DNA from: an uncultured Erysipelotrichaceae bacterium
Lineage (GTDB): Bacteria > Bacillota_I > Bacilli_A > RF39 > UBA660
Length of the DNA stretch: 39,573 nucleotides
NCBI GenBank assembly: GCA_902783985.1
Contig: CACZTI010000032.1
Span: 1 to 39,573, forward strand
Direction of reading: 5' to 3'
Made by a program: the position numbers and the translations under genes. Each line of letters begins with the position of its first letter. Position 1 is the first letter of the stretch. Positions 1-7,556 of the stretch are shown piece by piece. The notes under the pieces were generated by a model. It searched no databases, was not told the origin of the DNA, and worked only from the letters and a program-made list of their open reading frames with translations.

Positions 1-71
1 AGATAAACTAACTCAATTGACAACTTAATTTTAGCACGATTTTACACTTTTTTCTTAAAAATTCCACTTTC

Positions 72-110
72 TACTTGAAATTTGGCTACTTGATTATTTA
101 TCAAGTAGCC
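72..110 (-). terminator. terminator of mbl
   Basis: A perfect 10-bp inverted repeat (GGCTACTTGA / TCAAGTAGCC) has a 7-base loop containing the mbl stop codon. The bases after the stem on the minus strand are only weakly T-rich (AAATTTC), so termination strength is uncertain. Confidence 0.6.
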
Positions 111-1077
111 TTAAATTATCTAATAAAATACCAGTTCCAGATACAACACTGATTAATGGATTTTCTGCCACATTAGAAGATACAGCAAGTTCATTACTAA
201 AGACTTTATCTATACCATCTAAAAGAGCTCCACCACCAGTAATCATAATACCATTTTTATAAATATCTGCTGCAAGTTCCGGAGGAGTATTTTCTAAAAC
301 CCATTTGGTAGCATCTATTATTTTCTTTATATCATTTGATAAAGCCTGATATATTTCATTAGAATCAATAGTTAAACTTTTAGGAAGCCCAGAAACTAAA
401 TCTCTTCCTTTAATTTTCATTGATTTTTTCTTATCTGGTTTAATTACAGTTCCTATTTCATGTTTAATATCATTTGCCGTTCTCTCACCAATTAATAGTT
501 TATGTTTATCCTTAACAAAATCTTTTATATCATTATCAAAAGAATTACCGGCAACTTTTAAAGATTTACTAATTACAATATCACCAAGTGATAATACCGC
601 AATATCTGTTGTACCACCACCTATATCAACAATCATATTACCTTCTGGTTTACTAATATCAAGCCCTGCTCCTATTGCTGCCACCTTAGGTTCCTCTTCA
701 AGATATACTCTTTTAGCACCAAGTCTCTCTGCTGCTTCTCTTAAAGCATTTTTTTCAACTTCTGTAGTATCAGTAGGACAACAAATAATTATTTTAGGTT
801 TTTTAAACATTCCAAAACCTTTAACTTTATTAATAAAATAATTAAGCATCATTAAAGTTATATCAAAATCTGCTATAACACCATCTTTCATTGGTTTAAT
901 CGCTTCATATTTTCCTGGTGTTTTACCAAGCATATTATATGCATCAATTCCAAAAGCAAGAGGCCTTTTAGAATCCTTTTCAATTGCCACAACACTTGGT
1001 TCATTTAAAACAATTCCTTCACCTTTGATATATATAAGTACATTAGCAGTCCCTAAATCAATTCCAATATTTTTCAT
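94..1077 (-). CDS. mbl: MreB/Mbl-type actin-like cell-shape protein
   Basis: Bacterial actin homologue of about 327 residues that polymerises under the membrane and guides the cell-wall elongation machinery. The N-terminus shows the phosphate-1 loop IGIDLGTANV. The central DIGGGTTDIAVLS phosphate-2 motif and a C-terminal ITGGGALLDGI adenosine motif follow, all at usual MreB positions. The ATG chosen has an AGGTGAT ribosome binding site; a longer frame adding nine residues has none. The gene follows spoIIQ and spoIIID in the same direction, which is the order around mbl in Bacillus, so mbl is preferred to mreB (no mreC or mreD is adjacent). Family assignment is certain; paralogue assignment rests on context. 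Confidence 0.93.
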   Translation of the reverse strand: MKNIGIDLGTANVLIYIKGEGIVLNEPSVVAIEKDSKRPLAFGIDAYNMLGKTPGKYEAIKPMKDGVIADFDITLMMLNYFINKVKGFGMFKKPKIIICCPTDTTEVEKNALREAAERLGAKRVYLEEEPKVAAIGAGLDISKPEGNMIVDIGGGTTDIAVLSLGDIVISKSLKVAGNSFDNDIKDFVKDKHKLLIGERTANDIKHEIGTVIKPDKKKSMKIKGRDLVSGLPKSLTIDSNEIYQALSNDIKKIIDATKWVLENTPPELAADIYKNGIMITGGGALLDGIDKVFSNELAVSSNVAENPLISVVSGTGILLDNLRLLDK

Positions 1078-1081
1078 ATAA

Positions 1082-1300
1082 TCACCTAATAATAGTATTA
1101 CCAACTTTTCCTAAATTATTTATTATATTTAATTCTTTTTGACATCTATCATATAACTTACAATCAATATTCCTTAGTTTAATATTTAAATCATCCCAAA
1201 TAATATCCTCACTAATTCCAAAAATATGAGATAACTCTTGATAATTTTTATCAAGTGTAAGTAAATAGCGACATTCTAACATTATTCTTTCAACATCCAT
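1082..1300 (-). CDS. spoIIID: SpoIIID-type sporulation transcription regulator
   Basis: Small DNA-binding protein (72 residues; Bacillus SpoIIID is about 93) that in the family reprogrammes sigma-E dependent transcription in the mother cell. Visible are a helix-turn-helix around residues 18-42 (YQELSHIFGISEDIIWDDL) and the following conserved helix DCKLYDRCQKELNIINNL. The basic C-terminal tail of the Bacillus protein is mostly missing. It has a GGTGAAAT ribosome binding site and lies between spoIIQ and mbl, matching the classical spoIIID-mbl pair. The sequence has diverged, so context carries part of the call. Confidence 0.8.
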   Translation of the reverse strand: MDVERIMLECRYLLTLDKNYQELSHIFGISEDIIWDDLNIKLRNIDCKLYDRCQKELNIINNLGKVGNTIIR

Positions 1301-1332
1301 ATTTCACCAATTAATCATATTAAAAAAGATGA

Positions 1333-1965
1333 TTAAATATCACCTAATTTTTTATTATAAACATTATTAGGATTAATTATTTTACCATCTTGATAAACCT
1401 CAAAATGTAAATGATTCCCTAAACTTTCATTTAATTTACTAAAACCACTTGTTCCAATTTTTTGATTAGTAACAACAATATCTCCTTTTTTAACTTCAAT
1501 ATTTGCAAGTCCTTGATAAACACTTATAAATGAAGAATTATGTCTTATTTTAACAGTTTTACCAAGAAGTTCATCATCCATTACGTCAATTACTGTACCT
1601 TCATATATTGAAACAACATCAAAAGTATCATCCATTACATAATCAATACCAGTATTTTGCATAAAAGTATTACCATATAACACAATTGCTTTTTCTTTTT
1701 CTTCATCTGATAAATTACTATCATAATATTCTCTAGCTACCTTAACAGATTCATTGATAAATGGTTTACCAATTTTTTCATCACTAACACTATTTATTAC
1801 AGGAATACTTCTATTTAATATTGTATTAGAGACAAAATTAATATTATCAAATAACTTCTCATTTTCCTTTTTATCAAATGATTTTTTAGTAAAATAAACT
1901 CCTACAGTAATAACAAACAAAACTAAAACATATAATGTTGGTATTAATAATGATTTTCTTTTCAC
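1333..1965 (-). CDS. spoIIQ: SpoIIQ-like forespore M23 (LytM) domain protein
   Basis: Membrane-anchored LytM/M23-fold protein of about 210 residues. In the family SpoIIQ sits in the forespore membrane and pairs with mother-cell SpoIIIAH to form the channel around the engulfed forespore. An N-terminal membrane segment (about residues 5-26) precedes the LytM domain with GTVIDV, VYQGLANI, KIGTSG and HLHFEV blocks. The HxH zinc motif is intact, but the first zinc ligand of the H-x3-D motif is Asn (NTGID), so the enzyme is probably inactive, as in Bacillus SpoIIQ. The start is taken as GTG five bases after an AGGTGA site; another GTG three codons upstream overlaps that site. Neighbouring spoIIID supports the name. 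Confidence 0.88.
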   Translation of the reverse strand: MKRKSLLIPTLYVLVLFVITVGVYFTKKSFDKKENEKLFDNINFVSNTILNRSIPVINSVSDEKIGKPFINESVKVAREYYDSNLSDEEKEKAIVLYGNTFMQNTGIDYVMDDTFDVVSIYEGTVIDVMDDELLGKTVKIRHNSSFISVYQGLANIEVKKGDIVVTNQKIGTSGFSKLNESLGNHLHFEVYQDGKIINPNNVYNKKLGDI

Positions 1966-1993
1966 ATTTATCACCTCAGTAATAGTTATTTAC

Positions 1994-2024
1994 AAAAAAA
2001 AACTTTTTATACTAAAAAAGTTTT
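1994..2024 (-). terminator. terminator upstream of spoIIQ
   Basis: AAAACTTTTT / AAAAAGTTTT stem of 10 bp with a 6-base loop, followed on the minus strand by a run of T. It ends the rpiB, DUF1146 and membrane-protein transcript and separates it from spoIIQ. Confidence 0.75.
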
Positions 2025-2413
2025 GAGAATATATTTAAAATAATAAAAATCAATGGAATAATACCAATAACTATTAAAAATATTTTTTCTATTAAAAGAT
2101 ATTTATTTAACTTTATTGATTGTTCTTTTTTAAGTTTAATAGTTTTTAATATCAAAAATATTGCTATAGCAATAAAAATAATAACAAATATTCCAAGATA
2201 TATACCTAGATTATTTACAAAATTAATTTCATCATTATAAAAATTCACTAATCCATTTTTAAAATATGATTGAGCATCATTATTCAACACACCAAAAAAA
2301 TGCTTAACTAAAATATAAACCATATATAATAAAAATAAAAAATATTCAACACCAACACCAAACCCAATAATCATATTCATAAAATAATTTTTTTCTAAAT
2401 TTTTCTTTTCCAT
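2012..2413 (-). CDS. hypothetical membrane protein
   Basis: A 133-residue protein that I do not recognise. It has three probable membrane helices (about residues 12-38, 68-90 and 105-130), a loop between the first two containing Asn/Asp/Phe-rich sequence, and a short Lys-rich cytoplasmic link (KTIKLKKEQ) before the third. An AGGAGTG ribosome binding site lies eight bases before the ATG. It is the last gene of a rpiB, DUF1146, membrane-protein transcription unit and ends in a strong terminator. No catalytic motif is visible. Confidence 0.6.
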   Translation of the reverse strand: MEKKNLEKNYFMNMIIGFGVGVEYFLFLLYMVYILVKHFFGVLNNDAQSYFKNGLVNFYNDEINFVNNLGIYLGIFVIIFIAIAIFLILKTIKLKKEQSIKLNKYLLIEKIFLIVIGIIPLIFIILNIFSKLF

Positions 2414-2423
2414 AAAAACACTC

Positions 2424-2615
2424 CTAAAATATTTTAATGTTTATAAAATCATATAAAAAATTAGCTAAAAGGTATATTAATACCAAAGCTATAACTACAT
2501 AAAATACTCTAGCCTGAACTACCTTACCTTTTTTAAAAATACCATTAATATTAACAGCATCAATAGACCATATAACAATAATACTACTTAATAAATAAAC
2601 AGCAAATTTAAGCAT
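2424..2615 (-). CDS. DUF1146 (YwzB-like) small membrane protein
   Basis: Small membrane protein of 63 residues with two hydrophobic segments and the central block GIFKKGKVVQARVFYVV, which matches the FKKG..(A/V)QAR signature I know from the DUF1146/YwzB family. The function of the family is unknown. The chosen ATG has a GAGGA ribosome binding site; the start overlaps the end of rpiB by eight bases, suggesting translational coupling. In Bacillus, ywzB also lies in the spoIIQ-spoIIID-mbl neighbourhood, which supports the call. Confidence 0.75.
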   Translation of the reverse strand: MLKFAVYLLSSIIVIWSIDAVNINGIFKKGKVVQARVFYVVIALVLIYLLANFLYDFINIKIF

Positions 2616-3060
2616 GATATTCCTCTTTTTCAATTAATTTAACTTTATTAATTCTTCTTATATGCTTTTCTAAATTAGAAAACTCTGTTTCAACAAATGT
2701 TTTTACAATTTCTAAAGCTTCATCAAGATCTTTTTCTCCATTAAATGCAACACAATTAGTATCATTATCACATCTTGTATGATATGCATCCATTTTATTA
2801 TCTACTTTAGCACAATAAATACCTTTCATTTTATTTAAAGCAATACTAATACCTATACCACTACCACAAATAGCAATACCATAATCAACCTCATGATTAA
2901 TAATACCATTACCTAATTTATAAGCGAAATCTGGGTAATCACATGATTCTTTACTATTTGTTCCATAATCAATTATAATATACCCTAATTCTTTTAATTT
3001 ATTAATTAATTCATTTTTTAATTTAAAACCACGATGATCTGATGCAATACCTAACTTCAT
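2608..3060 (-). CDS. rpiB: ribose-5-phosphate isomerase B (RpiB/LacAB family)
   Basis: Pentose phosphate enzyme interconverting ribose-5-phosphate and ribulose-5-phosphate; 150 residues, normal for the family. SDHRG at 7-11, the catalytic cysteine in CGSGIGIS (Cys65) and the phosphate-binding HIRRI near the C-terminus are present. The motif that normally reads RxHND(A/T)N reads RCDNDTN here, so the usual active-site His is Asp98. It could still be an isomerase with altered chemistry or another sugar-phosphate substrate. GGAGG ribosome binding site; first gene of a three-gene unit. Confidence 0.85.
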   Translation of the reverse strand: MKLGIASDHRGFKLKNELINKLKELGYIIIDYGTNSKESCDYPDFAYKLGNGIINHEVDYGIAICGSGIGISIALNKMKGIYCAKVDNKMDAYHTRCDNDTNCVAFNGEKDLDEALEIVKTFVETEFSNLEKHIRRINKVKLIEKEEYHA

Positions 3061-3090
3061 ACTTTATCCTCCAATACTTATCTTATCATA

Positions 3091-3121
3091 AAAAAACAAA
3101 AAAGAATAGTATAAACTATCC
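3091..3121 (-). terminator. terminator of rpmE
   Basis: Stem of seven pairs (one G-U) with a 4-base loop overlapping the rpmE stop codon, followed on the minus strand by TTTTTTGTTTTTTT. Confidence 0.75.
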
Positions 3122-3328
3122 TTCATATCCATATTTTTTATTAAATTTATCAACTCTACCTGTCTTAGATCCTCTTGCTTGTTTTCCAGTATAAAATGGA
3201 TGACATTTAGAACAAATTTCAACATTTATTTCACTTTTAGTAGATTTTGTTTTAAAAGTTTCTCCACAAGCACAAGTTACAGTACAATCAACATATTCAA
3301 CTTTCTTTTCATTATTAGCCTTTGCCAT
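3116..3328 (-). CDS. rpmE: 50S ribosomal protein L31, zinc-binding type
   Basis: Ribosomal protein L31, 70 residues. The zinc ligands are visible as CAC (two Cys one apart) and CSKC further on, so this is the C+ (zinc-holding) form rather than the zinc-independent paralogue made under zinc starvation. The family's HPFYTGKQ block is intact. AAAGGAG ribosome binding site. It has its own promoter inside the end of the upstream gene and a hairpin near the 5' end of the transcript that may be an autoregulatory leader. Confidence 0.97.
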   Translation of the reverse strand: MAKANNEKKVEYVDCTVTCACGETFKTKSTKSEINVEICSKCHPFYTGKQARGSKTGRVDKFNKKYGYEG

Positions 3329-3358
3329 AATATTCTCCTTTCGCCATGAATTTAATCA

Positions 3359-3376
3359 TAGTAATACAAATTACTA
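3359..3376 (-). promoter_or_regulatory. hairpin in the rpmE 5' leader
   Basis: TAGTAAT / ATTACTA stem with a 4-base loop lies just downstream of the -10 box and about 30 bases before the rpmE ATG. L31 autoregulatory leaders are known in Firmicutes; whether this is one is an inference from position only. Confidence 0.35.
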
Positions 3377-3380
3377 GGAT

Positions 3381-3409
3381 ATTATAACAATTTTTATTAT
3401 TAAAATCAA
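3381..3409 (-). promoter_or_regulatory. sigma-A promoter of rpmE
   Basis: TTGATT, 17-base spacer, TATAAT with an extended -10 (TGT). The -35 box lies at the very end of the upstream SGNH gene. Confidence 0.7.
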
Positions 3410-4068
3410 GTATTTTCTAATAAATAAGTCTTAATTATCTTAGCAATTTCTCTGTTTCCTTCAATATTTAAATGAATTTCATCACTTTTATAGTTATTAC
3501 CTTTAACTATTTCATATAATTTTATATAATTTATATTATTTTTAATCATTAAGTTAGACAACCTATTATCTATATCAAAAAAGAATTCATCAGTTTTACT
3601 ATCATAATAATTAGTAGGATTATAATATCCTAAAAACATTATTTTGCCTTTGGCATATTGATTTATTTCATTAATCAATAATTCAATATCATTATACATT
3701 TTATTAAAATAATAATAATTTTTATTCATATCAAATTTACTATAATTTTTACTTAATTCTTCTTCACCAATAAATATTACTAAAACATCACTTTCTCTTA
3801 AATCTTTTTTTATATAATAATCTTTATCATTAAATCTAATAGTTTTATTATTCTTTATATCTTTAATTAAACTATTAATATCTTTATTAATAAATAAGTT
3901 ATTATAATTTAATAAGTGATTATTTAAATAATTTTTAATTATTTCATTATAATTATAACAGTTTAAAGTATCATTAAAAGAAACATAATTTACTAAATTA
4001 TTATTAAAATTACTATAAATTATATATATACCAAAAAAAGTTAATAAGAAATATATTATTTTTTTCAT
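3406..4068 (-). CDS. degenerate SGNH/GDSL-hydrolase-like membrane-anchored protein
   Basis: A 220-residue protein with one N-terminal membrane segment (about 2-18) and an extracytoplasmic domain. The C-terminal block DEIHLNIEGNREIAKII matches the DxxH block V of SGNH hydrolases. Block I appears as VSFNDTLN where active members have GDSL, and the GxND block III appears as FIGEEEL. The nucleophile Ser would thus be Thr and the oxyanion Asn is lost, suggesting an inactive or repurposed fold. The ATG chosen has a weak GGTG site; a TTG three codons upstream is an alternative. It lies between murA and rpmE. Fold assignment is moderate and function unknown. Confidence 0.6.
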   Translation of the reverse strand: MKKIIYFLLTFFGIYIIYSNFNNNLVNYVSFNDTLNCYNYNEIIKNYLNNHLLNYNNLFINKDINSLIKDIKNNKTIRFNDKDYYIKKDLRESDVLVIFIGEEELSKNYSKFDMNKNYYYFNKMYNDIELLINEINQYAKGKIMFLGYYNPTNYYDSKTDEFFFDIDNRLSNLMIKNNINYIKLYEIVKGNNYKSDEIHLNIEGNREIAKIIKTYLLENT

Positions 4069-4103
4069 AAACACCAATAAATTATATTTCTTAATAACTT
4101 TAT

Positions 4104-5357
4104 TTATTCTTCAATCAATTCTATCTTAGCTCCTATATTTGTAAGTTTAGATACAATATCTTCATAACCTCTTAAAATATATTGAGCGTTTAAAATTCTT
4201 GTATGACCTTCTGCTTTTAAAGCTGCCAAAAGAAGTGATGCACCAGCTCTTAAATCAGTAGCCATAACCTCTTCACCATGTAAGTGATTAGATCCTAAAA
4301 TCGTTAATTCTCTTCCATTAATTGATATATTAGCTCCCATTTTATTTAAATATGGAATATTCATAAATCTATTTTCATATATTGTTTCATTTACAGTACT
4401 TTTTCCTTTTGCTCCAACAAGTAATGGAACAAATGGTTGTTGTAAATCCGTTGGGAATCCAGGATAACCTGATGTTTTAACATCACATCCTATTATATTA
4501 TCATTAGCATTAACAATAATATTATCATCATTTATTACTATATCACAACCCATATCAATCATTTTATCTGTAAGACTTTTAACATGTTCTGGAATAATAT
4601 TTTGGATATTTAAATAACTTCCTTTTAAAGCTCCTAAAATAATATATGTTCCCGCTTCTATTCTATCAGGTATTACATCATGAAAACAACCATCAAGCTT
4701 ATCAACACCAACTATTTTTATAGTCTCATATCCTGCACCTGTAATTTTAGCCCCCATTTTATTAAGCATATTGGCAAGATCAACGATTTCTGGTTCTTTA
4801 GCAGCATTATGAATAATAGTTTCCCCTTTTGCTAATACTGACACTATTAAAGCATTAACAGTAGCCCCAACACTAGGCATATCAAGAGTAATTTCATTTC
4901 CAATTAGTTCTTTGGCTGTAATATGAAATATACAATCTTTTTCTTCTATCAAGGCTCCTAATTTTTCAAAAACTTTTAATGTTTGATCAATAGGACGACT
5001 TCCAATACTACATCCTCCTGGAAATGACATATGAACTTCACCAAATCTTGCTAATAAACTAGCCATAAAGTAATATGATGCACGAAGCTTATTAGAATAT
5101 TCATCTGGTATTTCTTTATTAACTAAATTACTTGGATCAATTACCATACTTCCACTAGCTTCATTAACTGTCACATTTAAATATCTTAAAATATCACATA
5201 ATGCATTAATATCAGTAATATTTGGAATATTTGTTAATGTTGTTTTATTGCTAGTTAAAATAGCAGCTGGTATTAAAGATACTGCACTATTTTTAGCACC
5301 ACTTATATAAACAGTTCCAGTTAGTGTTTTCCCTCCATCTATTTCTAAAATTTTCAT
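4104..5357 (-). CDS. murA: UDP-N-acetylglucosamine 1-carboxyvinyltransferase
   Basis: First committed enzyme of peptidoglycan precursor synthesis: transfers enolpyruvate from PEP to UDP-GlcNAc in the cytoplasm. Length (417) is normal. Lys22 in SGAKNSA and the catalytic loop FPGGCSIGSRPID with Cys116 are intact; Cys at that site predicts fosfomycin sensitivity of this enzyme. The late active-site Arg region ATDLRAGASL is present. AGGTG ribosome binding site. It follows fba, an arrangement that in Bacillus belongs to the second paralogue (murAB/murZ), so another murA may exist elsewhere. Confidence 0.95.
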   Translation of the reverse strand: MKILEIDGGKTLTGTVYISGAKNSAVSLIPAAILTSNKTTLTNIPNITDINALCDILRYLNVTVNEASGSMVIDPSNLVNKEIPDEYSNKLRASYYFMASLLARFGEVHMSFPGGCSIGSRPIDQTLKVFEKLGALIEEKDCIFHITAKELIGNEITLDMPSVGATVNALIVSVLAKGETIIHNAAKEPEIVDLANMLNKMGAKITGAGYETIKIVGVDKLDGCFHDVIPDRIEAGTYIILGALKGSYLNIQNIIPEHVKSLTDKMIDMGCDIVINDDNIIVNANDNIIGCDVKTSGYPGFPTDLQQPFVPLLVGAKGKSTVNETIYENRFMNIPYLNKMGANISINGRELTILGSNHLHGEEVMATDLRAGASLLLAALKAEGHTRILNAQYILRGYEDIVSKLTNIGAKIELIEE

Positions 5358-5375
5358 TTAACACCTCATATTATT

Positions 5376-6221
5376 TTATTTATTATCATTTAAAATGTTA
5401 ATTTTATCCTCAATAAACTTTTCCATAGCATCTTTTCCACTATAAATAATTTTACGTGGATCATATACATTAGGATTATTATTTATAAATTGTTTAACCG
5501 CTTCCATCCAAACATATTGAATATCAGAATTAACATTAATTTTACTAATACCACATTTAATAGATTTTCTTAAAATATCATGCGATAAACCAGAACCTCC
5601 ATGCATAACTAAAGGAACATCTATATTATCTCTTAATTTCTTTATTAAATCATATTGAATATTAACTTCACCTTTATATATACCATGAACTGTACCAATT
5701 GCTGGAGTAAAAGAATCAATACCAGTTTCATTAACAAATCTTATACATTCATCATAATCAGCAACCAATATATTACTTGCCACATTATCTTCAATACCAC
5801 CAACATGACCAAGTTCAGCCTCAACAGTTACATTTTTTAAATGTGCATAATCAACAACTTTCTTTGTTTCTTTAATATTTTCTTCTAAACTTAATTTTGA
5901 TGCATCTATCATAACAGATGTAAAACCAGCATCAATTGCTTTTTTACAACTATCAAAACTATCACCATGATCTAAATGTAAGCAAACTGGAATATGAATA
6001 TCTAAATCATTTACTAAACTATTAACTAAACTTGCAACTACATTAAATCCACCCATATATTTTATAGCCCCTAAACTAGCTCCAAGTATAACAGGTGTAT
6101 TCATACTATTACATTTTTCTAAAATGATTTTAGCCCACTCTAAATTATTAATATTAAAGTGATATACCACTTGATAATTCTCTCTAGCCTCCATTAACAT
6201 TTTTTTACTATTTACTAACAT
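5376..6221 (-). CDS. fba: class II fructose-bisphosphate aldolase
   Basis: Zinc-dependent glycolytic aldolase splitting fructose-1,6-bisphosphate into DHAP and glyceraldehyde-3-phosphate; 281 residues, like Bacillus FbaA. Visible are FNINNLEW, HLDHGDSFDSC (catalytic Asp and zinc His), EAELGHVGG (zinc Glu region), the HGGSGLS phosphate loop and KINVNSD. The start used has AGGTG at good spacing; a longer frame adds 15 residues without homology. The related tagatose-bisphosphate aldolases share these motifs, but synteny with murA favours Fba. Confidence 0.93.
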   Translation of the reverse strand: MLVNSKKMLMEARENYQVVYHFNINNLEWAKIILEKCNSMNTPVILGASLGAIKYMGGFNVVASLVNSLVNDLDIHIPVCLHLDHGDSFDSCKKAIDAGFTSVMIDASKLSLEENIKETKKVVDYAHLKNVTVEAELGHVGGIEDNVASNILVADYDECIRFVNETGIDSFTPAIGTVHGIYKGEVNIQYDLIKKLRDNIDVPLVMHGGSGLSHDILRKSIKCGISKINVNSDIQYVWMEAVKQFINNNPNVYDPRKIIYSGKDAMEKFIEDKINILNDNK

Positions 6222-6237
6222 AAAACACCTCATATAC

Positions 6238-6266
6238 ATCATAATACAAATTTTCAATAAAGTCAA
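6238..6266 (-). promoter_or_regulatory. sigma-A promoter of fba-murA
   Basis: TTGACT, 17-base spacer, TATGAT on the minus strand. The -35 box overlaps the terminator T-run of the gene upstream. Confidence 0.7.
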
Positions 6267-6292
6267 AAAAAATACTAGTATAAACTAGTATT
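6264..6292 (-). terminator. terminator of the Thr/Pro-rich membrane protein gene
   Basis: Nine-base-pair stem AATACTAGT / ACTAGTATT with a 4-base loop overlapping the stop codon, followed on the minus strand by eight T. Confidence 0.8.
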
Positions 6293-7505
6293 ATCTTACT
6301 CTTCCACTTTCAAATAGTTGAGATGTAATTAAATTATAGTTTTCTTCAAGTTCACTGATTATTGTATTAAAATCACACATATTACCATTTATATCTTTTG
6401 AATAAGCATGATTTGTTTCAAGTGTAGTTTGACCTAACATAAAAACAATATATCTTGCAATAGGTGAAATATCATAATATCCATATCTATTACCATTATG
6501 TTCAAATGTTACATTACCAAATATAAAATCCAAAAAGAAATCATTATAATCATTAACATCACTTGTAGTTAAAGCTCTATCTCCGTTATATGCATCATCA
6601 ACTAACATATTTCTTCTTGATGTAAAACTAGAGATAACTTCATATTCAATAGAACCTTCTGGAAACATAACATCAAACAATGGGAATATTTTATCACCTG
6701 ACATGTTTCCACCTTCAATTAATTTTTCTACCTCAGCCATATTAGCTTGACATAATCTATTAATACCATTGATAGTATCAAATAGTTCTTCTTCGCTTAA
6801 TCTTTCTCCATTATTTAATCTTATAATATTTCTTGTTAATGGATCAACATTCTCGATTGTTTCACCAACATTCTCACGGAATGTTTCATTATATTCTTCA
6901 TCAGTTTGAGTATTAGAATCCTCTACTGATACAACTTGAATAGGTTCCTCCGTAACATAAGGAGTTGGTACTTCCGTAGGAACAGCAGTTACTACAGGTG
7001 TAATATAAGGTGTAGGTGCCTCTGTTACAATTGCAGTAGGTGTTACTATAGTCTCTGGTTTTGGTGTAAAAGTAGCACTTTGTTCAATAACAGGTTTTTT
7101 TCCAAATATTTGAAACAATTTTGATTTTTCTTTATTAAGAACAAAATCAACAGCAACACCACCGATTACAAGAGCTGATACAAGAGCAAGCAATTTAACA
7201 CCAGTTTTTCTTGATGAACGTTCTTCACCCTTTGTTTCCTCTACTTTATCTGAATCACTACTATGTTTTTCATTAACAATAGGCACTACTTTTTCCTTTT
7301 TACTATCTTTTTGAAATTCATTTAATTCCACTCTCGGATCTTTCATAACCTTCTCTAAAGTTAATCCTTCTTGATTCATAAACTTAAATATTGCACCTAA
7401 AACATCATTAGTAATTTCACTAGAACCATCTTCATAATAAATAATACAATTATTAAAAACATTTTTTTCTTTATCTACAGAATAAATGATTTTTTCAATC
7501 TTCAT
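6291..7505 (-). CDS. hypothetical single-pass protein with Thr/Pro-rich stalk
   Basis: A 404-residue protein of unknown function. The cytoplasmic N-terminal part (1-100, acidic and Lys-rich toward its end) starts with a beta-rich segment ending YYEDGSSEITNDVL. A membrane helix follows at about 103-123, then a stalk at about 146-188 built of repeated TPxxT/APTP/VPTP units typical of wall-spanning linkers. The extracellular domain is alpha-rich with no motif I recognise. A GGAGGGG ribosome binding site precedes the ATG, and a near-consensus promoter of its own suggests strong expression. It stands alone between fba and spoIIR, an insertion relative to the Bacillus order. Confidence 0.7.
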   Translation of the reverse strand: MKIEKIIYSVDKEKNVFNNCIIYYEDGSSEITNDVLGAIFKFMNQEGLTLEKVMKDPRVELNEFQKDSKKEKVVPIVNEKHSSDSDKVEETKGEERSSRKTGVKLLALVSALVIGGVAVDFVLNKEKSKLFQIFGKKPVIEQSATFTPKPETIVTPTAIVTEAPTPYITPVVTAVPTEVPTPYVTEEPIQVVSVEDSNTQTDEEYNETFRENVGETIENVDPLTRNIIRLNNGERLSEEELFDTINGINRLCQANMAEVEKLIEGGNMSGDKIFPLFDVMFPEGSIEYEVISSFTSRRNMLVDDAYNGDRALTTSDVNDYNDFFLDFIFGNVTFEHNGNRYGYYDISPIARYIVFMLGQTTLETNHAYSKDINGNMCDFNTIISELEENYNLITSQLFESGRVR

Positions 7506-7527
7506 TTTCCCCTCCAAATACAAGGGT

Positions 7528-7556
7528 ATTATACCATAAATAAGTCAAAAAGTCAA
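7528..7556 (-). promoter_or_regulatory. near-consensus sigma-A promoter for the Thr/Pro-rich protein
   Basis: TTGACT, 17-base spacer, TATAAT with extended -10 TGG. The -35 box overlaps the 3' end of spoIIR. Confidence 0.8.

Noticed and set aside
1311..1336. TTAATCAT / ATGATTAA inverted repeat between spoIIQ and spoIIID
   Set aside because: AT-only stem without a following T-run; not convincing as terminator or operator in this AT-rich background.
1985..2012. Possible sigma-F promoter of spoIIQ (GTATA, 14 bases, GTAAATAAC on the minus strand)
   Set aside because: The implied transcript start falls about at 1978, too close to leave room for the ribosome binding site; the -35 part is also inside the upstream terminator loop.
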